Source: Spirosoma foliorum (GTDB lineage Bacteria > Bacteroidota > Bacteroidia > Cytophagales > Spirosomataceae). From it: a stretch of 64,000 bases of DNA. The position numbers and the translations under genes were made by a program. The stretch is taken from NCBI RefSeq assembly GCF_014117325.1, contig NZ_CP059732.1, positions 3,609,001 to 3,673,000 of the forward strand, read 5' to 3'. The notes beneath the pieces were generated by a model. It was not told where the DNA came from. It ran no database searches and was given only the letters and a program-made list of their open reading frames with translations. The number at the start of each line of letters is the position of its first letter. Positions within the stretch are counted from its first letter, which is position 1. This document shows, one piece after another, positions 8,901-16,903 of this stretch.

Positions 8901-9098
8901 TTTTCGGCTGATCTCCGTTTCAACTTCCGACGGAGCCGCGCCCGGATAAACCGTGGTGATCGTAATAACAGGGGTAGAAAATTCCGGCAGCAGCTCGTAG
9001 CTCAGCATCCGGTATGAAAACAGGCCACCTATGGTCAGAATCGCAAACAGCACGATAATGAGCGAGGGACGTTTGATAATGGTTTCGACAAATTTCAT
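5952..9098 (-). CDS. RND efflux pump, inner-membrane permease (HAE1/AcrB family)
   Basis: A 1048-residue proton-driven exporter of the inner membrane. Expected features are present: MKFVETIIKRPSLIIVLFAI as the first membrane helix, PGAAPSEVETEISRKIEDAI, LVIGILVDDSIVVLENIQRH with the paired Asp of TM4 used for proton relay, and the second-half repeat MLMLIGLVVKNAILIVDFAN. The hydrophobic-drug (HAE1) branch is more likely than heavy-metal (HME) pumps because the paired Asp and overall motifs fit it. It follows the adaptor gene by 13 bases in the order TolC, adaptor, permease. Confidence 0.93.
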   Translation of the reverse strand: MKFVETIIKRPSLIIVLFAILTIGGLFSYRMLSYELLPEFSTPVITITTVYPGAAPSEVETEISRKIEDAISGLDNLDDVKANSFENASVVVVQFKAGTDIDLALQDAQREIDKMVSDLPDDAEQPSLSKISPSDQPIMQLLATSTLPNEVFYQQVEDKYLPILQQIKGVADITMVGGDKREIRINVNDDKLNYYGLSLLQVTQAINQANLDFPTGKVKSTTENMTLRLAGKFSSLDDIRKLVVATPPNGSPIRVSDVANVTDGITEPTSISRFNGQNGIGLFIKKQSDANAVEISKLVQEKLAVVEKENAKDKVNFAIAYDSSVFTLASVEAVTHDLILAVGLVAIVMLLFLHSLRNAFIVMVSVPASLISAFLFMYVMGYSLNLMTLLALSLVIGILVDDSIVVLENIQRHLEMGKDRWRATLDGVSEIGFAAVAITLVIVVVFVPITFVDAVIADLLRQFSLTVAFATLVSLLVSFTLTPWLTSMLAKLEHLNPKNPFQAFLLWFEKGLTALTNGYHSSLAWVLSHKLAFTGILIAIFVFTGWVMSLGIIGSEFVAQGDQGKFLLTVKLDKSASLQQNNLTSRAIENYLRKKSEVQTIFANVGGASTGINSTGQGSTNRTELTVQLADASERPGHKPTEQYMMDVRKELEDHFPAIEFGSSVIGIVNSGTAPIEIFLSGNDVNQNLAAAQELANRISKTPGANDVNVSVEAGNPEVQVEIDREKMAKLGLNIQTVGGTLQNAFAGNDDSKFRDDGEDYDIRVMLDAFDRKNPDDVKNINFFSPSANRSVRLAEFANVSLSNGPSLLERKNRRSSVTVTANTLGTGSGTLTAVIQADLAKNPLPAGVTVSWGGDAKNQSEGFGSLGIAMLAGLMLVYFIMVLLYDSFVYPFVVLFSIPVAVIGALLALALSSSNIGIFAMLGMLMLIGLVVKNAILIVDFANQQKAEGVHFKQAILHAGEERLRPILMTTIAMVIGMVPIATASGAGAEWKNSLAWVLIGGLSSSMVLTVYLVPMMYYIVDRIQEKWTNFRAKSKPAEVVEEVAVS

Positions 9099-9111
9099 GA
9101 TTGTAGATTCG

Positions 9112-10161
9112 TTATTGCGCTACTACCAGCGTACCGTTTTGCAGGTTGATTTGACCGCTTGTAACCACTTGATCACCAACTTTCAGGCCCTTCGTAATTT
9201 CGTAGTAGTCGTTCGTTGTCGCACCAATTGCAACAGATTTTAGGATTGCTTTTCCGTTTTCAACTACATAAATCTGTGGTTCTTTAGCCGATCCGATAAT
9301 GGCCTGACGGGGTACACTCAACGTCTGGCTTTTTACTTTGTTGGTGTTCGCAATGGAACCGTACATACCCGCACGAAGCTTGTTTTGACCAGAGTTGCTA
9401 ACCGTAATTTCAACAGGGTAATTGTGAGCCGCATCGCCCTGAGCGGCAATCATCGAAATACGCCCGCTGAAATGAGCATCGGGATAAACTTCTGTTTCAA
9501 TTGGTAGTGTTTGTCCAACGTGGAATTGATTGATGGCTTTTTCAGGGATTTGAACTACTAATTTCAGCGTCGAGATGTCGGTCACTTTGGCAATAGGCGA
9601 TCCAACTGAAACAACAGAACCTTTCTCAACCATTTTCTCAGTGATGATTCCTGAAAACGGCGTCGTAACAGTTGTATTGGCAACCTGTTTCTGGAGTTGT
9701 TTGATTTGCGCCTGCGTTGAGCGAATATTGAGTTGTGTCCGTTCCAGATTAACGGCGGGTGTGGCGTCACCTTTTACCAGATTTTCGTAGCGTTTGAGGT
9801 CATTCTGATAACCTTCTAAGGTCACCTGGGCAGCTTCAATCTGGTACTTAAGCTGATCATCATCTAATTTGGCAATCAATCGACCTGCGCCAACGGTTTG
9901 ACCTTCTTCAATGGGTAACGCGATAATTTGGCCACCAGCCTGTGGCCGGATTTCAATTTCCCGGTTGGGTGAAAATGAACCCAAAAACTCGGTTTCCTGC
10001 GACAGGTTGCGTAATTCGGCAACGGCTGTCCGTACCCCTACCTTTTGATCAGCGTTGGGCTTATATACTTTTTCTTCAACTTCTTTTTTGTTGTTGACTA
10101 ATGTCCAGGCGGTTAGGCCAAGCGTGCCAACAAGAGCAAGTACTACCAAAATTCGTTTCAT
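9112..10161 (-). CDS. RND efflux periplasmic adaptor (membrane fusion protein)
   Basis: A 349-residue adaptor linking the permease to the outer-membrane channel. It has an N-terminal membrane anchor (ILVVLALVGTLGLTAWTLV), a lipoyl half-motif (GGQIIALPIEEGQTVGAG), a coiled-coil hairpin of about 65 residues (QIEAAQVTLEGYQ to QLQKQV), the second lipoyl half (TTPFSGIITEKMVEKGSVV) and the beta-barrel domain. There is no lipobox, so it is anchored by the helix. It lies between the TolC and permease genes of the same operon. Confidence 0.92.
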   Translation of the reverse strand: MKRILVVLALVGTLGLTAWTLVNNKKEVEEKVYKPNADQKVGVRTAVAELRNLSQETEFLGSFSPNREIEIRPQAGGQIIALPIEEGQTVGAGRLIAKLDDDQLKYQIEAAQVTLEGYQNDLKRYENLVKGDATPAVNLERTQLNIRSTQAQIKQLQKQVANTTVTTPFSGIITEKMVEKGSVVSVGSPIAKVTDISTLKLVVQIPEKAINQFHVGQTLPIETEVYPDAHFSGRISMIAAQGDAAHNYPVEITVSNSGQNKLRAGMYGSIANTNKVKSQTLSVPRQAIIGSAKEPQIYVVENGKAILKSVAIGATTNDYYEITKGLKVGDQVVTSGQINLQNGTLVVAQ

Positions 10162-10199
10162 GGCGTTGTTTGTAAGATTTTGCAGGTTGCGTTATGTTA

Positions 10200-10305
10200 A
10201 TGGATAATGAAAAATGGACAATGAAAAATGAATAATATTCTGAAATTCAATTGCTTAATTTCAATTCTTACCCATCATCCATTTTACATTATTCATTCAA
10301 TTAAT
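10200..10305. repeat. Imperfect palindrome rich in AATG/CATT words
   Basis: The 146-base gap between adaptor and TolC genes carries ATGGATAATG and AATGAATAAT on one side and ATTATTCATT plus CCATTTTACA on the other. It is a looser relative of the cleaner copy at 29917-29986. Confidence 0.55.
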
Positions 10306-10307
10306 GG

Positions 10308-11657
10308 TTAGCGATTGATTAAACTGCCAGTCGCTTTTTTCCAGTCTAATTCGGCCGTGCGAAGATTGACCAGCGTTGTTAAGTAGTTGTTTTGTGCGTC
10401 GCGAAGAGAGTTTTCGGCCTGGACAACATCGGTGATGTCGACCGTACCTTCCTTGAATTGGAGCTGAGTTTGCGTATAGACCTTTTCGGCTAATGTTACC
10501 TGGCTTTGATTTGTCGACAGGTTCTGTTGTTCGACTAGGAACTTGGTACGGGAATTAGCAATGTCCATCGAAATCGACTCACGAGTTTGGCGCAGTTGTA
10601 CATCCAGTTTCTGATCGTCGATTTTCTTCTGGCTCAGTTTGGCTTTCCGGGCCAGACCATCGAATACATTCCAGTTTAATTGAAGCCCTAACCAGTAACC
10701 GGGCAAGTTTTTAATGTATGAATTATCACCACCGATGGCATATACGCTGCTGTTCGCTACGCCATAGGCATTAACTGTAGGTACAAAGCTCGATTTGACG
10801 TTCTGCTGCTCTAAACCATTGATTACTTTCTGCTGATCAATCAGTTGCAAATCAGTCCGATTGATGGTGTATTCATTACTGGGTGCCACCGGGATCGTTT
10901 TTTCAATCCCCGTTGAGACCTGTAATGAGTCAGTTTGTGCTAATCCAGTCAGAAATTTCAGGTTATTAAGTAACTGATTATAAGTCGCCTGAAGGGATTC
11001 AATCTGGGTCTGCGACGCCGTTTTGCTGAGTTGCAGCCGGTCTACGTCGATACCCTGGGCCAATTGATTCTGACGACGTAATTCGGTAATTCGGATGAGC
11101 CGTTCAGTGGCAATCAGGTTGCTCCGCAGAAAGGCAATTTGCTGGGCCGTCGTTTGCAGGTTGTAATACGTAGCCGATACGTTGTAGGCCACATCTTCCT
11201 TTATTTTCTGCGTTTGCAGCGCCGACAAATTCCGGCTGGCTTTGGCGGCTTTTGTTGCAATCAGCAACGACTGATTATATAGGGCTTGTGTAGCCTGCAC
11301 CGTCGTTGACAGATTATACGGCAACCCAAATGCCACTGCCGAATACGACCCTTCAGGTCCACCGAAAACCGATGCCGGAATAACCTGACCCGGAATTTTT
11401 AGATAGCGTCGATAATCGCCCGACAAGTTCACCTGTGGCCGTGCACTGGCTCTTACTTCGGCAATTTGGGCTTCTGTTTTGATTTCGTCCAACCGGGCCG
11501 ATTGCACACTGAAGTTACTAGTCAATGCCTTGTTAATCAGCTGATCAAGCGTCTGATCTTGTGCTCGGGCTAACGAACTTCCCAATAATAAAGGAATGGC
11601 GCCAAGGTACCATCGAATGGTTCTGATCGATGGAGGTAATGAATTGACTTTAAACAT
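10308..11657 (-). CDS. TolC-family outer-membrane efflux channel
   Basis: A 449-residue outer-membrane factor with a signal peptide ending near ARAQDQ. It carries two TolC repeats of long amphipathic helices with the typical NFSVQSARLDEIKTEAQIAE and FKEGTVDITDVVQAENSLRD segments. It forms the trimeric channel through the outer membrane and periplasm for the RND pump encoded next. First gene of the operon; an AT-rich leader with GTTTAAAAC separates it from the TetR gene. Confidence 0.92.
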   Translation of the reverse strand: MFKVNSLPPSIRTIRWYLGAIPLLLGSSLARAQDQTLDQLINKALTSNFSVQSARLDEIKTEAQIAEVRASARPQVNLSGDYRRYLKIPGQVIPASVFGGPEGSYSAVAFGLPYNLSTTVQATQALYNQSLLIATKAAKASRNLSALQTQKIKEDVAYNVSATYYNLQTTAQQIAFLRSNLIATERLIRITELRRQNQLAQGIDVDRLQLSKTASQTQIESLQATYNQLLNNLKFLTGLAQTDSLQVSTGIEKTIPVAPSNEYTINRTDLQLIDQQKVINGLEQQNVKSSFVPTVNAYGVANSSVYAIGGDNSYIKNLPGYWLGLQLNWNVFDGLARKAKLSQKKIDDQKLDVQLRQTRESISMDIANSRTKFLVEQQNLSTNQSQVTLAEKVYTQTQLQFKEGTVDITDVVQAENSLRDAQNNYLTTLVNLRTAELDWKKATGSLINR

Positions 11658-11714
11658 TTTATTTAATTGATAATTTTAAAAATTTGTTTAAAACATGATC
11701 AAAAAAAAAAGCCC

Positions 11715-12359
11715 TTAAGCTTTTTCGTACTCAAATAAATAGGTCGTAATCATGTCAATGACCATTTTCTTATGCTGGTTGGCAAATTGGTCAAACTCGG
11801 CTTCGCTCATGTGCCACATTTTCATATGCATAGCTTTTCCGATGAACAGAAACTGAATATTACAAAAGATCATGGGCATGAGGTGCGTGGCACTTATTTC
11901 CCGAATCGTTCCAAGCTTAATTTCCTTCTGCAGTTGTTCTTCGAACAATGAGTGATGAATCTGTTTCATAACCCCCATACAACTCGCCATGCGATCCGGA
12001 TTGCGGTGTATTTCGTTCATAACGAAGAGCGACAGGCTTGGGTTTTCCTTCATCAGTTGAAAATCGTGCTCGATCAATTCGGCAATCTTTTCCCGGAGGC
12101 TAATTGGATGATTCATGATATCAATCATTCCGTTGAAGAACAATTGAACCATTTCCTCAAAAATACTCATGAACAACTTTTCCTTACTACGAAAATAGTA
12201 GTTCGTTAAAGCAATGTTAATACTAGCGGCTTCAGCAATATCTCGTGATGTAGCACCATCGAATCCCTTCTCCAGAAATACCCGCTTAGCAGCTTCCCGA
12301 ATGCGCTCTTCGGTTGACTTCGACGGGAGGGTGATGCTACAATCCATGTTCTTTTTCAT
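11715..12359 (-). CDS. TetR/AcrR-family repressor, probable regulator of the RND operon
   Basis: The 214-residue protein has an N-terminal TetR DNA-binding domain (TEERIREAAKRVFLEKGFDG, then ATSRDIAEAASINIALTNYY, with FRSKEKLFMSIFEEM) and a ligand-binding helical C-terminal domain. Such regulators commonly repress an adjacent efflux operon and are released by pump substrates. It lies 57 bases upstream of TolC on the same strand. A promoter with TACTTTTG and a perfect 11-bp inverted repeat stand directly upstream. Confidence 0.9.
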   Translation of the reverse strand: MKKNMDCSITLPSKSTEERIREAAKRVFLEKGFDGATSRDIAEAASINIALTNYYFRSKEKLFMSIFEEMVQLFFNGMIDIMNHPISLREKIAELIEHDFQLMKENPSLSLFVMNEIHRNPDRMASCMGVMKQIHHSLFEEQLQKEIKLGTIREISATHLMPMIFCNIQFLFIGKAMHMKMWHMSEAEFDQFANQHKKMVIDMITTYLFEYEKA

Positions 12360-12369
12360 GTTGACGGAT

Positions 12370-12400
12370 CAAAAGTATGTTGTTCTTAAGTAACAAACAA
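12370..12400 (-). promoter_or_regulatory. Promoter of the TetR gene
   Basis: The minus strand reads TACTTTTG at 12377-12370, a match to the Bacteroidota -7 box TAnnTTTG, with TTG at 12400-12398 placed 20 bases upstream as a -33 element. The ATG follows 11 bases downstream. Confidence 0.55.
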
Positions 12401-12439
12401 TTATTTTAAATAGTTTTTTTAAACAACCATTTAAAATAA
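12401..12439. promoter_or_regulatory. Probable TetR operator
   Basis: TTATTTTAAAT at 12401-12411 and ATTTAAAATAA at 12429-12439 are exact inverted 11-bp arms 17 bases apart, directly upstream of the TetR promoter. TTTAAA words recur before TolC (11686-11695). AT-richness makes chance more likely than usual. Confidence 0.45.
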
Positions 12440-12558
12440 CACTTAAACCTAAGAAATCAGCGAAATAATACAAATATAGCCATTATATACCAAACCGTTC
12501 TAATGACATATTGGGAGTTAACCTGATTCTAATCACGGGCATTCCGATCAAAAACCCA

Positions 12559-12566
12559 TATCTTTG
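12559..12566 (+). promoter_or_regulatory. -7 promoter box before DUF4254 gene
   Basis: TATCTTTG matches TAnnTTTG and lies 17 bases before the ATG at 12584. No clear -33 TTTG is visible at the expected distance. Confidence 0.5.
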
Positions 12567-12583
12567 CAAACGATTAATTGCCT

Positions 12584-13186
12584 ATGAACGCTACGTTTGC
12601 CAACGACATTTTTCGGCAGAGTATTCAGGATTACCACCTGACCGATTTTGTTGATACCCCCATTCAAAACCCGTATTCATCGAATGGTATTGCCTTTCTG
12701 TTATATCAGAAGAACTGGATCGATACGGTGCAATGGCACCTCGAAGATATAATCCGCAGCCCAACTATCCAACCTAGTGAGTTAGTGATGATCAAACGGC
12801 GAATCGACCAGTCGAACCAGGACCGCACCGATACCGTGGAGTTGATCGACAGTTGGTTTTCTGACCTGTTTTCAGATACTACACCTAAGCCAACTGCCCG
12901 AATGAACTCCGAAACACCAGCCTGGCTTCTCGACCGCATGTCGATTCTGCAACTTAAGCTCTATCACTTCCGCGAACAGGTCGAACGAACGTCCGTTTCC
13001 GAAGAACACCGCCTGAAAGCACAACAGAAGCTGGCTGTACTACTTGAGCAGGAACGTGATCTGGCTCGCTGCTTTGATGAGCTGATTGAAGACATTCAAA
13101 ATGGCGATCGGTACATGAAAGTTTACCGCCAGATGAAGATGTACAACGACCCTACATTGAATCCTGTACTTTACGGACAGTCATAA
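12584..13186 (+). CDS. DUF4254 domain protein
   Basis: About 200 residues, mainly helical and soluble, with no signal peptide. The NPYSSNGIAFLLYQKNWIDT segment and WHLEDIIRSP, then DQSNQDRTDTVELIDSWF, match the DUF4254 family found in Bacteroidota next to glycosyltransferases. Function is unknown. ATG at 12584 is preferred over an in-frame TTG two codons earlier because of the promoter box at 12559. It precedes a GT9 gene on the same strand, which suggests a link to lipopolysaccharide or glycan assembly. Confidence 0.8.
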   Translation: MNATFANDIFRQSIQDYHLTDFVDTPIQNPYSSNGIAFLLYQKNWIDTVQWHLEDIIRSPTIQPSELVMIKRRIDQSNQDRTDTVELIDSWFSDLFSDTTPKPTARMNSETPAWLLDRMSILQLKLYHFREQVERTSVSEEHRLKAQQKLAVLLEQERDLARCFDELIEDIQNGDRYMKVYRQMKMYNDPTLNPVLYGQS

Positions 13187-13188
13187 AT

Positions 13189-13255
13189 ATGTATGATATA
13201 TGATGTAGGATGTATGACTGTTTAGAACATATATCCTACATCATATATCATGTAC
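13189..13255. repeat. Palindrome of TATGATATATGATGTAGGAT type
   Basis: The gap between the DUF4254 and GT9 genes is almost wholly a near-perfect inverted repeat with arms of about 22-25 bp around GATATATGATGTAGGAT. It is a separate sequence family from the other palindromes in the window. Confidence 0.8.
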
Positions 13256-13268
13256 CATCCCTCCCGTC

Positions 13269-14333
13269 TTGAAAAAGAATCTTCTTCTCCTCCGCTTTTC
13301 GGCAATGGGTGATGTTGCCTTACTGGCTCCTGTGGTGCAGGCGTTCACCCAACGATATCCAGATGTGGGAATTACACTGGTGACGAGGGCTAAATTCGCC
13401 GTCTTTTTCGAGCAATTCCCAAACGTTCGAATCATTGGAGCCGACTTTGATGGGCAACATAAAGGCTTTATGGGGCTGGCTCGATTGTTCAATGAATTAC
13501 GACAGCTTGCTTCGTTTACAGTTGTGGTTGATGCTCACCAGAACCTGCGATCAGGCGTCCTGAAAAGTCTATTTCGATTTGTGGGGGTTCCGTCAGTGAC
13601 AATTGATAAAGGACGAGCGGAGAAAAAAGCCCTCATCCGAAAAGAGAATAAGGTTCGTAGGCAATTACGGCATAGCGTAGAACGATACGCTCAGATATTC
13701 GAAACAGCAGGTTTCCCTCTTCAGCCTGCCCGCCCGTTTCAGTTCCCACCCTTTTCCTCTGCCGAAGACGAGCTTCGTACATTTCTTAACAGTCAGACAA
13801 TTATTTCTGATACGCCCTGGCTTGGTATTGCTCCTTTTGCTCAACACGAGCAAAAAATGTGGCCCTTCGGCCGATTCGCCCCTTTACTCGAAAAGGTACT
13901 CGCAGATCAGCCGTGTACTATTTTTCTATTTGGGGGAGGAAGCGTTGAAATAGCTCAACTTGAAACCCTGCGCCAACAATTTCCGCAAGTGATTCTTGCT
14001 GCGGGTAAGCTTTCGATGGCAGCAGAGTTATTACTTATTTCTCAATTAACGGGGATGCTTTGCATGGATTCGGGCAATATGCACCTCGCGGCTTTGAGCG
14101 GTGTACCCGTACTATCAATCTGGGGAGCTACTCATCCCGACGCTGGTTTCGGTCCCTGGGGCCAGGGAGATGAGGCAATTCTTCAAATTTCCACCGATGT
14201 ACTTACTTGCCGCCCGTGCTCGGTGTTCGGAAATAAACCCTGCTGGCGAGGAGATTTAGCCTGCCTGAATGACATTTCAGTGGAGGTTGTGGCAAAACGG
14301 GTACGGGAGATGTTGAATGCCCGAAGGCAATAG
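13269..14333 (+). CDS. Glycosyltransferase family 9 (heptosyltransferase-like)
   Basis: A 354-residue GT-B enzyme of the family that adds heptose or related sugars to lipopolysaccharide core. The N-terminal LLLRFSAMGDVALLAPVVQA is the family's opening strand and Gly-Asp loop. The nucleotide-sugar domain shows LCMDSGNMHLAALSGVPVLS and IWGATHPDAGFGPWG. The start must be the TTG at 13269: the next ATG lies inside the conserved opening motif, and no in-frame ATG is found upstream. Donor and acceptor cannot be read from sequence. Confidence 0.87.
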   Translation: MKKNLLLLRFSAMGDVALLAPVVQAFTQRYPDVGITLVTRAKFAVFFEQFPNVRIIGADFDGQHKGFMGLARLFNELRQLASFTVVVDAHQNLRSGVLKSLFRFVGVPSVTIDKGRAEKKALIRKENKVRRQLRHSVERYAQIFETAGFPLQPARPFQFPPFSSAEDELRTFLNSQTIISDTPWLGIAPFAQHEQKMWPFGRFAPLLEKVLADQPCTIFLFGGGSVEIAQLETLRQQFPQVILAAGKLSMAAELLLISQLTGMLCMDSGNMHLAALSGVPVLSIWGATHPDAGFGPWGQGDEAILQISTDVLTCRPCSVFGNKPCWRGDLACLNDISVEVVAKRVREMLNARRQ

Positions 14334-14380
14334 CTCTATAATCCTGAGCTATTTACATGACCCCTTGTTGCTCTACGTTG

Positions 14381-14674
14381 TTAAGGAAGCTTCTCTCGTA
14401 GAATCTGCAAAATCAGCTCTTGACCAGCTTTCAGCTCTTCTTGGGTCGCGGCCAATTTTTCGTGGCTGGCCTTCAACTCTTCGAACTGTTTCTGCGTAGT
14501 TACAGTCAGGTTAGCTACAGCTCTGGCAGTGCTCTCTCCGGCAGCTTTAAGTTCTGCTTTGGTGCTAACAACCATCTCAACAAGTTGGCCGTGGCCCTCA
14601 ATCAGGCGATCAACTTTTTGAAGTACATCGGCCATTACTGGCTCAATCTGGTCAAGGCGCTTATTGGGGTTCAT
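14381..14674 (-). CDS. Small coiled-coil protein of unknown function
   Basis: From the ATG at 14674 the product is 97 residues, nearly all alpha-helical heptads (QIEPVMADVLQKVDRLIEGH, then EELKASHEKLAATQEELKAG). No signal peptide or catalytic motif. A -7 box (TATATTTG on the minus strand at 14706-14699) lies 25 bases upstream and supports this start over a longer reading frame. It stands between two GT9 genes that face each other. I do not recognise a family. Confidence 0.6.
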   Translation of the reverse strand: MNPNKRLDQIEPVMADVLQKVDRLIEGHGQLVEMVVSTKAELKAAGESTARAVANLTVTTQKQFEELKASHEKLAATQEELKAGQELILQILREKLP

Positions 14675-14698
14675 AGTATCAAACACAAAAGGAATGCC

Positions 14699-14706
14699 CA
14701 AATATA
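14699..14706 (-). promoter_or_regulatory. -7 promoter box of coiled-coil gene
   Basis: Minus strand TATATTTG, matching TAnnTTTG, 25 bases before the ATG at 14674. No -33 element is obvious. Confidence 0.4.
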
Positions 14707-14760
14707 AACACTTTTGACGCATTCATCTACATGTAAAATCGCAAATTTTGCTCCGACCAT

Positions 14761-15756
14761 CTACTCGAATTTCTTTTTTGCTCTTAACTCTTTCACTTCA
14801 AAATCGAACGGGAGGCTGTTCATACACTTGAAGTGTTTCATAGGGCAATTTCCCGAGCTGGTAGCTGAACAGGGTCGGCAACCCAGGCTGGGAGTCTCAA
14901 GCCGGACATGGGGCGTTTTGTAGGGATAAAATCCAAACTGGGGCGTTGTGCTCCCCCATATAGAATATACTTTCTTGCGAAAAGCAGCCGCAATGTGCAT
15001 CAGCCCTGTATCATGACTGAACACTACTCGGGCCTGTTGTAGCAAAGACGCAGACTGGTTGAGATTAAATTGGCCACAAGCATTGTAGATATGCCGTTCG
15101 CCAAGGGCTTTTACTATATCATTTCCCCGCTTACGATCAGCTTCGTCGCCTAGCAGGACAATCGGGTAATTGATCTTAAGGCATAACTCAATCATACGCA
15201 AAACCGGCAGTCGGCGGGTTGGACTTTGGCCGCCAATGGCATAAGCCACAAACCCATTCTGGTGCGTTTCGGGAAGCCAGTCTCGTTCAACTTCGTCTTT
15301 GTAAGGAATGAAATAATCCAGCCCCCGCCCGTCGTTTTCAACGCCCAGCGGTTGTATTGCTGCCATGTATCGGTCAACGATATGTTGCTCAGGCATAGCG
15401 TTCACTTTCCATCGAATATACAGCCACTCCCGAAAGGGTTGTTTTGCAACGCTGTAGGATCTGCACCCTAAAGTCGCTTTGATTAGGCGGGTTTGAAACG
15501 TGTTTTGCAGATCAACCACATAATCAAACTGTTCGGCGCGAAGCTCTTTGATTAGTTTAACCAGACTACCGTTGCTATAATGTGTTTGGGCAATGTGTGG
15601 GTTGTAGTCGACGATTGACCGATAGGACTGTTGTGTGCAGAAATGCACGATTGCATTTGGAATTTGCTGCTTTATACAGCGAATAACAGGCGTTGTAAGC
15701 ACAACATCACCGATAGATGTAAACTGTAGAATCAAGATTTTTATCGGTCGTCTCAT
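14761..15756 (-). CDS. Glycosyltransferase family 9 (heptosyltransferase-like)
   Basis: A 331-residue GT-B enzyme. The opening ILILQFTSIGDVVLTTPVIR is the GT9 signature. The C-terminal domain contains VVFSHDTGLMHIAAAFRKKV and YSIWGSTTPQFGFYPY, the nucleotide-sugar binding region. It is only distantly similar to the other GT9 at 13269 and points towards it. Likely role is adding a sugar to the lipopolysaccharide core at the inner face of the membrane. Confidence 0.88.
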   Translation of the reverse strand: MRRPIKILILQFTSIGDVVLTTPVIRCIKQQIPNAIVHFCTQQSYRSIVDYNPHIAQTHYSNGSLVKLIKELRAEQFDYVVDLQNTFQTRLIKATLGCRSYSVAKQPFREWLYIRWKVNAMPEQHIVDRYMAAIQPLGVENDGRGLDYFIPYKDEVERDWLPETHQNGFVAYAIGGQSPTRRLPVLRMIELCLKINYPIVLLGDEADRKRGNDIVKALGERHIYNACGQFNLNQSASLLQQARVVFSHDTGLMHIAAAFRKKVYSIWGSTTPQFGFYPYKTPHVRLETPSLGCRPCSATSSGNCPMKHFKCMNSLPFDFEVKELRAKKKFE

Positions 15757-15772
15757 GTTGTGATTATTTATA

Positions 15773-15780
15773 CAAAACTA
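15773..15780 (-). promoter_or_regulatory. -7 promoter box of second GT9 gene
   Basis: Minus strand TAGTTTTG, matching TAnnTTTG, 17 bases upstream of the ATG at 15756 and downstream of the DUF4249 stop at 15809. Confidence 0.45.
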
Positions 15781-15808
15781 TCTTTTTTTGTCACAACTTC
15801 CCAACCGA

Positions 15809-16885
15809 TTAATAAGTCCACCAACGGGGTTTCGTTGGAGTCTGATAAAGGCTATTTTCGCAGGTGATACAGGGAGGATTGGTTGGATAAGGCACATTGA
15901 CGGGCAAATCGACTAAAGGGTTCCCTTTACCCGAACTCCGATCGACGTACAGATAAGTTACCGAAACGCCCATAGCGCCAAAATAGCCGTAGACCACCTC
16001 GCTAGGATTGCTTGTGCAACGTAAATTACCCTGCACCGACGACGGAGCTGCATCGAAAAGCCCGCCCGTATTACTCGTCAATTGCTTTACGCTCTTCCAG
16101 AATTCATACGTGCCCCGACTTAGCGCTTGTTGCTCAATTTCGATATAATAGCGGCTTAAAGAGGTAAATGGAACTTCCGCAATTGGCTGCCTACTAATAG
16201 CTTTTCCGTTAATGTTCACGTCGGAATTGATATTGATACAGTTATAACAGCGGGTAATATTCCAGCAATCGGTACAGCAGGAAATACCCGTATAACTATT
16301 AATGCGAGAAACATATGTTTTCTGGCACACATCGGTAAACTCATAATGCGTCCAGTTCCATTTATAATAGTTGCCCAACGTATCAGGGTCTTTAGTATCC
16401 AGATAGACATTCCAGATTTGCTTTGATGCTGTTGATCCAGTCGCCGGTGTATAAACCGATTCAGAATAGGCATTTAAAATAGGTGGAGCGGCCGATAATA
16501 ACTCAGTGTCCGACTCATACCGTTTGCCCGCTTTGGTCTGAATGGTCAATTTATAGCGCCGACCCACCACGCCCTGAATACCGCTAGCCGCCGTCTGATA
16601 GGTACCAATGGGCGATTCTTTCAATACTTCCTGATTTCCCAGATTGTCTGTAATGCTAACCGTTGCGCCAGATTCTACCAGGTTCAGACTTTTGAAGGAA
16701 TAGTCGGCTGTGTTGCTCAGCTTAATAATGTATGGACCTGGCTGATTGGTAATCTGGCCTTCAACAACTAACGACGATGGAATACTGAGTGTGTCGGGCT
16801 GAAAAGGTGTTATGCAGGAAAACACAACAGCAATCAGCCCCAGAAAGCTACTTAATGCGATAATACCTCGTTTATACAAACTCAT
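15809..16885 (-). CDS. DUF4249 lipoprotein, third of three paralogues
   Basis: A 358-residue protein with a lipoprotein signal (LGLIAVVFSC, Cys about residue 24) followed by the DUF4249 opening PFQPDTLSIPSSLVVEGQIT. Mid-protein is a cysteine cluster GISCCTDCWNITRCYNC and near the C-terminus a CxxC in PCITCENSLYQTP. DUF4249 proteins are surface lipoproteins of unknown function encoded beside TonB receptors. Strong similarity to the next two genes upstream indicates tandem duplication. Last gene of the receptor operon. Confidence 0.88.
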   Translation of the reverse strand: MSLYKRGIIALSSFLGLIAVVFSCITPFQPDTLSIPSSLVVEGQITNQPGPYIIKLSNTADYSFKSLNLVESGATVSITDNLGNQEVLKESPIGTYQTAASGIQGVVGRRYKLTIQTKAGKRYESDTELLSAAPPILNAYSESVYTPATGSTASKQIWNVYLDTKDPDTLGNYYKWNWTHYEFTDVCQKTYVSRINSYTGISCCTDCWNITRCYNCININSDVNINGKAISRQPIAEVPFTSLSRYYIEIEQQALSRGTYEFWKSVKQLTSNTGGLFDAAPSSVQGNLRCTSNPSEVVYGYFGAMGVSVTYLYVDRSSGKGNPLVDLPVNVPYPTNPPCITCENSLYQTPTKPRWWTY

Positions 16886-16903
16886 TCGATTTTTTAAACT
16901 AGC

